Of a DNA stretch of 64,000 nucleotides, positions 24,888-36,514 are shown piece after piece. Origin of the DNA: Epiperipatus broadwayi (Eukaryota; Onychophora; Udeonychophora; Euonychophora; Peripatidae); contig JAQFVV010006221.1 in assembly GCA_028023455.1 (NCBI GenBank), positions 577,001 through 641,000 on the forward strand, in the 5' to 3' direction. Under the pieces are notes generated by a model that was given only the letters and a program-made list of their open reading frames with translations, had not been told where the DNA came from and did not search any database. Position numbers and translations under genes: made by a program. Position 1 is the stretch's first letter, and each line of letters starts with the position of its first letter.

Positions 24888-25093
24888 GCTGGAGAGTTGC
24901 ATTAGATCCTAAGATCTAGGTGCAGTGCTTTTAGATCCAAAGCTTCTCACTGACGAAAGCCACAAGCTAGAACTAGTCTGGGGATATTGGATGAGTAAGC
25001 ACTAGATAGGGATTTTATGCATAAACCTTCTGGCATATATTGATTACTCCGGCTTGCACTGAGTGGCACTACTGTATGGAGAGTTTTGCCTGT
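24888..25093 (+). repeat. Repeat-B copy 5
   Basis: This copy contains GATCCTAAGATCTAGGTGCAG, AGTCTGGGGATATTGGATGA and ACTGTATGGAGAGTTTTGCC. It lacks the left inverted repeat. A SINE lies about 60 bp downstream. Confidence 0.75.
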
Positions 25094-25152
25094 TTCAAGC
25101 TTTTTTTTTCCTAATTAATGTCTCATATTTGTTTAAGAACATGTTTTTTTTT

Positions 25153-25266
25153 TGCCTTAAGTTGTTTGCCAAGAGGTCATCGCACCCACCTTGCAAGCAA
25201 GTATTTGGTTGCAGACAGGTGTGGGTTCGCGTCCCGGACGATGCTATGACATATGAAAAAGAAAAA
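25153..25266 (+). repeat. tRNA-derived SINE copy 2
   Basis: The same family as 22803: GCCAAGAGGTCATCGC (A-box region), TTGCAAGCAAGTATTTGGTT, GGTTCGCGTCCCGG (B-box) and GATGCTATGACATATG, then an A-rich tail. No clear target duplication was found. Confidence 0.8.
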
Positions 25267-25560
25267 CAACTTGTTACTTTTAGATTAGTTTTAAATGTTT
25301 TTGTTCTAGAAACATTGAAACTTATTTATAAGTACTAAACTATACTATCTAATTAACTATATAGTGATTAAATTGAATAAGTATCAATCTTAAGATTTAA
25401 TATATTTTTAAATTATTATGGAAGAACAAAAAGTAATTTTGATGAACTGAACTGAATGCCAACTTATAATTCTAGAATTCTGAAAAAATAATCAAACATG
25501 AATGCATTAGCTGTAAGAAATAATTCATTATTAAATAATGGGTGTTATAAATAATACTTT

Positions 25561-26028
25561 TAATATATAGGGTATATGAGCACAGACTTTCACATGACCC
25601 ACCACTCTCCACACTATCTCATAACACTGATACACTTGAACACATATGTTGAAAAGATAAATAATCACCAATATATGTATTTCATGCTAAACCAGCAATC
25701 ATCAGTTGGTCCAGATTACCATCTCTACTCATATATGCTATAAGTGCTCAGATATATATATATATATTAAGATAGCCAATCCTCATACTTTAATGGACAG
25801 GCTTCAATCTACTCCACACTCAAACTCTTCAACCGTCCATCCAATTGAAAACCTGATGATGGAATGCTCAAAGGCCATCCTGAGATTCTTGTCATACCCA
25901 TGTTGACCTAAGGTTAATCTGACCCCTCAGTATAGGACATAATCCATTTAATACATATATAAGGGATGAGCAGACACCACTATACAAACACACAGGCTTA
26001 TTATATACCTGTATCTCTCTATATATGG
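25561..26028 (+). repeat. Full-length MITE of the 6902 family
   Basis: The first 250 bp or so matches the reverse of 7325-7080. The interior shares blocks with 12690-12900. Its right end carries the palindromic ACACAGGCTTATTATATACCTGT, also found near 6900 and 34211. An AT microsatellite interrupts at about 25752-25770. No coding capacity is seen. Confidence 0.7.
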
Positions 26029-26843
26029 AAACAATAAACAAAACCCGCAAAGCTCTGTAAAATAATGAGGAAGTTCTGTTTTCTTTATATACATGGGTAT
26101 ATATTATATAGAACTATAAAGAACTTCAAAGGAATAATAAACAATGTATGACACATTGAAGTTAATAAATATAAATAAACTACATGAGATACTTTTAAAG
26201 AAAAATATTAATAATGTTTACATGTAAGAGTATATTTATATCTTATATATACACATAATGCACACAATTTTATCAAAGAAACTTAAATAAGATATTTGTA
26301 TCAATATAAGTTAATAATATATATTTTTTTTTAAAAAATTATCAAAAAAAATTTAGAAATTTTTAATAAAAGTTATTTCAATTTTTTTAAAAAAAAAAAT
26401 GTTACAAGTATTTGTGTGGGTTATAAATATTTTTTAAAGTTTGCATGGGCTTAATTAGATATTGGCTTGGGAATATTTTGCAATCTAGATAAATATTTAA
26501 ATGTATATGTTTTACAATTAAATTTACTTAAAAAAAGTATTTGCATATCTTTGGAGAAGTAATATATAAGTATTGATTTTGTCAATAGCAAAATAGGTGG
26601 AACATTTATATTAATTGATATATTAAAACTAAATTAGTTATATGTTGTGGAATATATTATAAATTGATATTGAATATTTTATTTTGTCATTAATTAAAAG
26701 AGCATAGACTAATAATACACAATAAATACTTTTTTTTACTATGATTTTCTCCCAGTAAGATATTATTCACGAATCATCTGATCTATTTTTATTGATATTT
26801 TTATGTGTATCAGTGTGTAATTAAGTCGGTGAACTTTTCTCCA

Positions 26844-27451
26844 TGCTGTGTCCGCAAGTATGACTGGGCGGCCAGCAAAAGAATATATACAATAAAAGAC
26901 ACACAATATTTTAAGTAATCAGAATAGCGAGTAGTTTATAACAACACTATCTCTACAGTTTGCTAATGTCCAATTCCCTCGATAAGCTTCTTACAGCTTC
27001 CGTCTCTGCAACAGTCCACCAGTAACTCCACTTGAAAACTGCTGGAAACTCAACTCTTTATTTAGCTGCTATCTAGATGGTTTCCTCAGGCTACGGTCTC
27101 CTAATCTCTGTGGGCCTAACTGAAGCACTGATGCTAGATCTCTCCTACCGGAATTGAACAGGAAAGTCAACTGGAGATGCACTCGAATAATGGCCTTATG
27201 TACTTGTTACATACTCTTTTTATAGCATTCTGATAACTGCAACAATTAATTACATTCTCCAATAAGGTATGGTCTCTTATCTAGAAATATTTGCAATCAG
27301 CAAATATTTCTTGGAATTGTCGATCACCATTACGTTAATGCTTTAATTAAATTCCTCAGTTAGCAGTACGCAATCTAAAAACAATCTCTCAAATAAATTC
27401 TAGTTTTTCTGGAGTGCACAAACTTGCATGCAATTTTTACAAAATACAACA
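26844..27451 (-). mobile_element. Solo LTR of a retrotransposon
   Basis: The 608-bp block starts TG and ends CA and is flanked by a perfect 5-bp target duplication CTCCA (26839-26843 and 27452-27456). Read on the minus strand, it has a TATA box (GCTATAAAAAGAG, near 27209-27226), then AATAAAG (near 27057) and an AATAAAAG further on. That is the U3-R-U5 order of an LTR. It is richer in G and C than its surroundings. No internal gag-pol is attached, so it is a recombination-derived solo LTR. A 5-bp duplication suits Gypsy or BEL families; the family cannot be fixed. Confidence 0.85.
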
Positions 27452-28072
27452 CTCCATACTCATGCAACCAATTAGAATATCAATAATCTTGAAATATAAT
27501 TAACAGATATATTCTAATTTACATATATGAATGAATATTGCTGGTATATAATAAGATATATGGATTGTGTAAAAAGAGAAAAATGATAAGCATATCTATT
27601 TAGAATTGTATATCCCTCTTTACAAATCATTTAGCTATCATATATTAAACAATAGCATGTTTAAATGATGAAGATTTATATCTTCTCTCTATTAACTGTA
27701 TTTATTATTAGAATTCTTTAATCAAATATAGACCCATCTTAATTTTTACATTATAGACTTGATTTAATTAGAAATTTTGATAATGTAGAATAATTTTTAT
27801 AGAAAACTATAATTTTAAATATAATTATATCCTTGATATATAATACTTGTTTGTAATTTAACAATATTTATATGATTTATAGTTAAATAATGTTTTCAAA
27901 GATAATTTAGTTATAAATTTTAATTATATTTTGTAATGTAATAAAGAAATGATTTTAAGAAAAGAATTCGTTTTTATTTTGTATTTATATCTTATTTTTC
28001 CCTGAGTTATTGTAAATTATATATAATTCTACCATTTAACATCACTTGATGATTATAGGCTAATAACACAGT

Positions 28073-28188
28073 CAAAACTCTCTATACAGTAGCGCCATTT
28101 AGCCAGAGTAATCAATGGATGCAGAAAGTTTTGTGCATCCATTGATTACTCTGGTTTGCCTTGAGTGGTGTTACTGTATAGAGTTTTG
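28073..28188. repeat. Repeat-B minimal derivative (two TIRs only)
   Basis: The 116-bp unit is the left inverted repeat CAAAACTCTCTATACAGTAG...AATCAATGGATGCAG, a short spacer and the right inverted repeat. The whole centre of the family is deleted, giving a near-perfect hairpin. Confidence 0.85.
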
Positions 28189-30641
28189 CCTCTGTGTATA
28201 TCATATATAGTTACATAGGTTTGATTAGGTGTGAGCTTGCAATTAGCTAGGTACGTTATTATAATGTCAGTTTTAATTATTTAATTTACATAACATTCGG
28301 ATGCATATATCGTAATTTCATTCATCACAGTTGTTTTTTTGTTTTTTTTTTACTGGTAACAGAAATTAATTCAATATTAACTAAAATTAATGTTTAATAA
28401 TGCTTTAACAATGTTAAGGTTTTATCTTACAGCGCCATCTTTTTTGTAATTATGTAGTAAACTCTTTAAACATTCTGATCATTTATCTGCACGTTATGCT
28501 GATTTACATTCTTAACAAATTTGATTCCAAAAAAAATAATATCTTTATAATTTAATTTTGCACCTATAAAAAGTTCCTATTGTAATAGAGCTTATTTTCT
28601 GCTCCCTAACATGTTATGTTATCATGAAAAAAAAAAAAAAAAGATAAAGAAATTTTAATCGTAGACAAAATTTATTATTATTATAGTCTTTTTTGTGTGC
28701 CATGTTGAATCTGTATAACATACATTCCTTTTTCTCATGGTAAATAAGAGGAACTTTTATATTATGTTTTACGATTCATATATCTTAGTTGAATATTTTT
28801 ATCAGTTCTTTTTTTTAAGTACCACAATCATAAGTGTTACTTATAACTAGAAAATAAAATATTTTTTTATATAGTTATCTTCTCAGTGGAACCATAAACT
28901 ATACTGTATCTAACTACTTGACTTCAATTATATGCTAGCCAAAGAAAAATGTAAACAAACAAGCAAAAGTATAAATAAACCAACAAAAACCCATTAAAAT
29001 GAATTTTAATATTTGAAGTCATTTCTCCTTCTTTGAGCCGAGCACATAGATTATATATATATTGAGACAGTTATGTGTTTCATGGCATACAATGTAGAGT
29101 GTGCATATATATATAAAGTTGAAAGCAAAATTAGAAATAAACACAAAAATGTTTTTGTAGATATTTTCTATATTACACTGGAATAACAGTTGTTTAAATA
29201 ATTTTGGGTTAAAATTTTTTTTATTATAAATTAAATGTTTAAAAAGGTCTAATTGATATTTTATTAATTCTGATTTTGAAATTAAAACAAACATATTTTA
29301 TGCTACAGTTGATAATATTACGGGTAATTATGAAATTCCACTATCTATTTTGATTAGCAAATTTTTTTAATTAATGCTTGTATAATATATTGAAGCAGTC
29401 AAATCTGTTGCACATATTTTACTTCACTGTCTAGTGATGTTTTGAACCTTCAAACAGGGTTCAAACTCAGTTGTGTAATAGTAAATCACTAGGGAGTGCA
29501 GGTATACATATGCACGTGATTATTTTCACCTCTTGTTAGTTAAGCATTATCCTCATTTAATAATATTAAATTAATTATAAAGTATATAAATTTCCATCAC
29601 TGTAAATAATCGTGCATGTGTGTGTGTGTAACAGATAAACGGGTATCATAATGTTATTAAATATGTTCAGGTTACATATATATTTTTATTCGTGTATTAT
29701 TTAATGTGAGAGAAAGTTCTAGAGAGTAACTGAAAATTTGCAAACAAAAGACGTGCCTTATTTGAATTTAAAAAAGCTTTTGTTGGCATAGATTTATTTT
29801 AAAAGATTTACGTTATTTAACATTTATCCTGTGGGTCTATTTCCAACTCAAAATAGATTGAAACGATGCTCTCTCGAACTTATATCTCGTCCATATTTTA
29901 AAATAAAGGTATAACAGTTGACCGTTAACGGACATCCGGGGATTACCAGAGGCAGTTTCAGTGTGTATAAATACAGCCAAATTTTCTATATAAAACACTC
30001 TGCATTTGATTTTCAGAAGGCGTTGCCGGATGAATCTACGTCACTCAAAATTTTAACATTATGAATAGTGAGTAGAAAAGAAATTTGCTTCCCTGATCTT
30101 TCCAAGATCAGATCCATGCTGCTGTACTCTTATGCCATCGCCACATAAATACTGCCTAAATGAACTCTCAAATAAACTAGGAAAGGATGCCAGCCACTAT
30201 TTTCCCAAAAATCTGCCTTATTGACTGTATTTCTCAAAATGATATCCACATACGCATATACGGCCATCAAGTCTTCAACAACTAAAGGTAATTCTCCGCC
30301 ACAATATGAACTTTAAAACCTCCATCTAAATGTTTTTAATATTCTTAAAAATGTAAATTTTCAGCCTCCAGCTATGTAAAGTTATTTTCGTTTAAATTGT
30401 ATCTTTATAAAACTTCCATTTATGTAATCTCTCTGTTATTTAAAATATAATCTGCCTATTTCACAATCGGCAATACAAAGCCGATTATTAATTTTCTTAG
30501 AATAATGACTTTCTTTTAGCATGAATCTATAATTTTTATTTTCTAAACTCGCTTGCTGGGTTTCACTCTTGCTGTCCTATTATTTTTAAATGTGGCAAAT
30601 TTTATTTGATTTTATGTTAATCATATATACTTTAATATGCT
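28189..30641. other. AT-rich, then more complex DNA; no gene supported
   Basis: 28189-29700 is AT-rich with homopolymer runs and a short hairpin (TTTGAACC...GGTTCAAA, about 29442-29470). From about 29700 the sequence becomes more balanced. A TATA-like TGTATAAATACAG occurs at about 29964-29976, followed by an acceptor-like TTTTCAG near 30016. No protein frame follows. Confidence 0.4.
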
Positions 30642-30761
30642 AATAATTCAACCTGGCGAACTGATCTTGTCTTATTTTACTATTCCACCATTTTGGAATC
30701 TTAAATCAGTAAACGTAAGCTTTCTTACTAAATTATAAAGTTCGCCTGGTTGAATAATATT
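30642..30761. repeat. 120-bp inverted-repeat element
   Basis: The left AATAATTCAACCTGGCGAAC pairs with the right GTTCGCCTGGTTGAATAATA, about 20 bp with one or two mismatches, with about 80 bp between. It is a candidate MITE. Confidence 0.65.
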
Positions 30762-33700
30762 CCTGAATTGTTTTGTATTTCATAATATACTATCCGTTAT
30801 CATTTAAAGATATCATTTTACTCGTATTTTAACGCTATTGATTTGGGAAATTTAATATAGAGTAAATTAGAGTTCGTGACCTTACCTTTAGCTAGTAATC
30901 AATTATTTGATTGGCCTGCCATCTAACGATTTTAATTAAGTCTTTCTCTTCTCAAACATATTGATAGTTGTTTAACGAAGGGAGTCATATATTCTCCTTT
31001 TTATAATTGATGTTCTAACTAGTATTTTAGGCAAATTATGTGCCATTAAGGATTTAAACCATATCATATCATTACGCCAGATTTGATTACTTTCTAAGGC
31101 CTTAATATATCAGTGTCACTACAGACCTGAAATCCTCGGCATTGCTTATCGATGATAACATACATAAATTTATATGTTGCTTTGTTAAACTTTCCTTCAT
31201 TACCAGATTATTTTAAGGCACATTTCTCGGCGGAGTGTGGAGGCCCCGACTCCAAAGGTTGTGCTTGGTTGTGGCTAGGCTCTATATGGGTTAACATTTG
31301 GAATACGCAAAATCATATACCCTCCCAACCATGTCTTCAGATGCCATCTGTCACAAGCGCAGATGAGCTCATATATTTCACTATAAATTTGATGAAGCTT
31401 CTTGTCCTTCCTGACGTTATCATTCGGTCAGTGCCGCAGTAATTTATATTCTATCGTATTATCTATTAGTCTATAAGTCGTAATGCAATGATCTCTTAAA
31501 CCATCCCAAGCTTTCGTTTTATCATATTAATTTGGTTAGAAATGTCACGTGTTAAAGCATACTAAAGCTGACCACCTTCTCGTTGAACAATCCCTAGATA
31601 CATTGAGAAATAACTTCTAATAAATGCTACAAAAGTCAAATCATGTAACCGAATGTGAAAATAAATGCAGTCTTTTCAAATCATTAATGTAAATCGTAAA
31701 TGTTGTATACATTTTATAATTTAAAACATAATTAATCTGCAGTTAGGATAACTGCGATAAAACCCACTTATAATTACTGCAATTCGTTAGATTATTTGTT
31801 ATTTAAAATATCATAGCGTTCAGAATATAAGCCTCATAAACTTGATGTCTTTAATTAGCATATTAAGCCGCATTGTTTTGAGTAGTTACTGATTTTATTA
31901 ATACTTGTACTTGTATCTGCATATCCATTAATCCTTAAGTTATGTTGCATAGGTCAGTATGGAATGTGCAAATAAATATTAATTATGTGAAACCCGGAAA
32001 GTATTCATTATGTTTAATTAGATTCATGACGTATTTAATCCTTTATGTCATCCATTTTGTTTATATACAAGTTTAACCATATTATTAATATTATTATAAA
32101 TAAATTAATCATTTAATAATCCATTCTTTGGATATTTTATTCATTCATGCATGCACATTGATTATTATATTGTGTCATCCCTTAGTTAATCTAATATATC
32201 TCTTTTTTCTCTGCTGACGCTCTGGGACGGGAATTGTTAGAAATTTCATTTGCTATTGGCAAAAGGGTTGTTTGTAATGTTATAGGTTTGGGAAATAGGC
32301 AATAGGGTGGGGTTCATGATTATTTCTGACTTATGTATCTCGCATATGATTGAATTCTAGGTACTTTTGCCTAGATGCTAGCTCTTGTTAGACGAACATA
32401 CAATTCTGACCGGCACAATATTTTAATAAAAATTTTACAAAGTTGTTTTTGAAAGAATGAAGTTGAATTGAAAAGAGTCGTTAACTTTTTCAATCAAGAT
32501 AAAGAAAACTTACTTTTAATTACTGTTTTTTCTTTTTTTTTAATTTTATCCTGACTAAAAAGATTGAAAAAATATTAGGGGGACTTTTTAGGGTTTTAGA
32601 GTTACTTGAAGATATAATTGAAGGCAAGACTGCAACTCCAGCTGTTTTTACTAGTTCACAATGGTAGTTTAGATTCATATGGGAGCAAGACCCAGCTTTT
32701 ATGTGGTTTATAGCCCATATATGTGTATTATATAGCATAGAGACTGAAGGAGCTTACTGCAAGCCAACAGTTACCAGGACCCACCTACTCAGTGATTCCA
32801 TTAATTCACTATAGTTTATGCATACTGTTTTATTTATATGTAGAGAGGCACAGATAAAGGTGCTGCATCATATATATAAAGTACAGTTGGTGAGTAGTGT
32901 TACATACATTGAGAATATTTTAAATCATTTCTTGAAAATGACAATTGTTAAAATCTAATTTAAAAGTAAAACAAGTAAATAATTTTTACTTGAATTATAA
33001 GTCTAAAAAACAGGATTGATTTATAAACTTTTATTTTGAAATTAAAAAAAATCCAAAAATCTTTCTTTATTGAACAAAAAACTTGCTAGAGTATTTTTTA
33101 GTAACCTGGTGGACTGTCAAAAAAAGTAATTTTTTTTCCAAAGAAATTTTTTACCATAAAAAAGGGCTGATTAATAGTTTTAATTTGGACTATCTATTTT
33201 ATATATATATACACACATGTGTGTGCATTTATGTATTATTAAAAAGAAATTAATTTTTTTATAAGTCTATGTGACAATTAAAACATGTTACTTTTTAAAT
33301 TATTATATAGCACATCTAAGTGCTTATATGTGTGAATTTAATGTTTTTTGCATTGAATTAATTGTATATTGAGAAAATATACAGTTTATTAGGTTTATTT
33401 TTTTATAAATGCCAATGTGTACACACAAATCAGTCATTGTGTTATAAAATGAATTTCATTTATAGCTTTATGAGAGTTCAAATATGTTCATAAGTTATTA
33501 TATTGCACATCTGTGTGCTGATATATACGTTTTATGTAAATCTATTATGAAGTATTTGTAAATCACAATGTGGTAGTTTATTGTATTAATCAAAATCAGA
33601 ATGCCGAATTTATATTTATGGCATACTCATTAGGCCTTAATTTCATTTTAATTGTTATTAATACATTGATATGTCATTGTTAAAGTTGTTCCAGTGAATT

Positions 33701-35652
33701 TACTCAATCCTAAAATATTTATATCTCTTCATCATTGTAACAGTTATAGAGCTTTTACTCTCTGAGCTGGAATCACGCATAATGGTCTGTTATGTAAAAG
33801 TTTATGTTTAGTGTTATAAATTAAGTTTATAGTTGGCGAGTACATTAATGGCACTAAATGGTCAGGGTATTGATGATGCTCAGCATATTTTAGTATCCTA
33901 ACATTATTTTTTGTGTATTGTTACATATTTTTATGGATTAGCAATTAAGTTTGTGCATCCAAATTAATGTTTACATAATCTGCCCCAAGCTGGCAAGGGC
34001 TAAATAATTTGCCTGGTCTATAATAGATTCCATTTCAAATCCATTCACAAGATTGATTGTTGATTTATTTTTATTGTTGATCATTCTTGATGATAAATGT
34101 TTTGTTATTACTTTTGTGTAATGCTGATGAACTAATAGTTAGTTCTGTGTTGATCTTTCAGGCACATGCTCCTCATTCCTCATATTTATTTATTTAATTT
34201 TATAGATGAAATACACAGGCTTATATATACCTGTGTCTATTAATTTTATATTAAATTTTGTATTAACTAGGGTTGATAATGATGAGTGCCATCACCCTAG
34301 GTTCACCCCAGTTTCTCATACCATTACAATATATTAATATTTTGATTTATGTTGAAAGTACATTTTACTCGTCCTTTATTATCCTTTCCAAATTTGATGT
34401 GCAGTATTTCACTTGATAAAATATTTTCTATAAGTAAAAGTTTTACAAAATTTTAAAGCATATTTAAAGTTTATATTGATTTCAAAACATTAACATAATT
34501 GAAGAGATCACAATTTCCATATAAAGAAAAAAATATTGTTTCTGTAAGAGAAAAAAAATATTGAAAAAGAAAAGTATATCACCCAAAGCATATTTAATGT
34601 CAAACAAAAGTCAGATATTTTGCTATTTACTTTATTTTAAAAATAAAAATATGGCAGGGCTTAAGTTTTTTTTTCTTAGTCTTATTGCTTCGATACATGC
34701 ATATGTGAACACACTATTTTGTTTATATTATATTTTGATTTATATATACATAATTTACATATAAAAAAGTATCTAAGTTATATATATATGTGTGTGTATT
34801 GAAAAGTACTATATATTTGCAGTTCGTAAGCAATATCTAATCTAATCAATGTTTATTAACAATGATGAGCTATTATATGCTGTATACGTTGAACATAAGG
34901 GCTTGGAATAAAATATAACTAAATTCAGGGCTGCACTGTACTCATAAGTAGGTTTAATTATTTCAAATATCTACTATTATCATATCTTATAACAATTTTT
35001 TAAGTATTAATTTTATCATATATCATGTGCTTAAATATCAACTGAATCATTAATAATTGGAAAACTTGTCATGAATCACCAAATGTATTTTGATCATTTA
35101 TCATCATTATTGATTAATTATATCCTAGACACATAAATCCCTCTTGTCGTAACTCAACTTAATTCATATTTTGTCATAAATTGATATACTAGTGATTATT
35201 CAATATATATTTTAGTTTCTCAAAATAATAATAATGGTGATTTTTTTTTTTCTGATGTGAAATTAGATTTTTATTCATTAATTATTCAAATAAATTAATA
35301 TGCACTGATTTCAACAAATAAATATTAATATTGTTCCTTATAGCATTTTAATATAGTGATTAAATGCCTATAAATATAAAGTTTATATTCCTCTTTTATA
35401 GCAATTATTGAAATCTGGATTTAAACTTATTTTATTCTTCTTTTCCCGATTAAAGAAATATATTCCATCCCTGCAGTAATTGATAAAAATAATTTAGATT
35501 TTTTTTACATAGCAGATATAGTTAAAAAATGTGTTTATATATTTCAAGGTTTGGACAGTGTTACTATCTATGATAAATAGTATTGCTTTGATTCTTTTCA
35601 AGAAATTAGTCATGAATTAAATGACATATAGCATTTTCCTGGTTTTTAAATT
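30762..35652. other. Mixed-composition DNA without a supported gene
   Basis: 30762-32500 is relatively complex; an open frame at 31152-31442 matches no family I know and shows no domain. 32520-32800 looks like an old repeat. 33180-33220 holds (TA)n/(AC)n. About 34205-34340 includes the palindrome ACACAGG...CCTGTGT and a tail (TACCATTACAATATAT) that recurs at 60399-60416. The rest is AT-rich. Confidence 0.4.
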
Positions 35653-35770
35653 GAAAACTGTCATATTACGTTGAACACACCGGTTTTCGTCCGATCACCG
35701 CAGTTAAGCAATGTTAGGCTCAGTTAGTACTTGGATGGGTGACCGCCTGGGAACCCTGAGTGCTGTAGGC
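35653..35770 (+). pseudogene. 5S rRNA-like sequence
   Basis: About 118 bp aligns end to end with animal 5S rRNA. The internal promoter is well kept: CAGTTAAGCA (A box) and TGGGTGACCGCCTGGGAA (C box). The 5' end reads GAAAAC where 5S has GCCTAC, so it cannot pair with the intact 3' GTAGGC and helix I is broken. There is no T-run terminator after it; a tRNA-like SINE follows within 15 bp. It is therefore a 5S pseudogene or the 5S-derived head of a composite SINE, not a working 5S gene. Confidence 0.85.
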
Positions 35771-35782
35771 CTTGTAATTTTG

Positions 35783-35882
35783 TTGTCAAGCATTGGTGAT
35801 CAAGAGGTCAGCCTTACAAGCAGTTGTCCCGGGTTAGCAGGTTCGCTTCCCGGCCGATGCTATGACACATGAAAAAAAAAAA
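35783..35882 (+). repeat. tRNA-derived SINE copy 3, directly after the 5S-like block
   Basis: It begins GTTGTCAAGCATTGGTGATC, parallel to GTGTCAAGCGTTGTTAGCC of the 45689 copy. The B-box region GGTTCGCTTCCCGGCCGATG, then CTATGACACATG and a poly-A tail, follow. The stretch between the boxes is shorter and more diverged than in the other copies. Possible imperfect target repeats (CCTGGTTTTTAAAT before the 5S block, CCTGTTGTTAAGT after the tail) would enclose both parts. Confidence 0.75.
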
Positions 35883-36514
35883 CCTGTTGTTAAGTGCATA
35901 CACATAGTTTTCCTGAGCCTGAAGAGTTTATTTAATTAATATGAATAACTTTGAGATAATATAACTATGAAGTTATATTGAAGAGTTGTTTTAAACTAAT
36001 GAACTAAACAAAATTATTAAAAATTAGTTAGCATGGCATACAAAGCTGTAATGATAAATAGTGAGTGAGAGAGTATGACAATGATAGCATCAGCAAAGAG
36101 TTGTAAAGAACAGTGTATGGCATAGTCAACAGTTACTGAATAATTAATGTAATATATAAAATAGTGAGTTTGATAGAGGAAAAAAAAGTTACAATGTTGA
36201 AGTAATGATGACTTTGTTTATTGAATTATTAATAGGAGGTTATATTTATCTAACCAATATTAGCTGAAAATTAAGCAAATATATATATAAAATAAAATAT
36301 CGACCTACTGAAATAAGTAGAAAGAGGTTTTAACGAAATTATATATATGTATTGTATTAGGAGGTAATTGTCAAAATTTATTGTGTGAAGTAAGAAATAA
36401 ATGGTGAAATTAAATCATTGAAATGTAGAAAAAAAAAAAAAAATTATATCTTAGTGATTTCAAATTTTGCTACTGAAGTAAGATCTTAAACTCACATATT
36501 TATAAATTCTTCAC

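Noticed and set aside
31152-31442. 96-codon plus-strand frame
   Set aside because: There is no domain, no family resemblance and no splice context. It is in a more complex stretch but not convincing as coding.
35653-35770. Functional 5S rRNA gene
   Set aside because: The 5' strand of helix I is lost and no T-run terminator follows, so it is called a pseudogene or SINE head.
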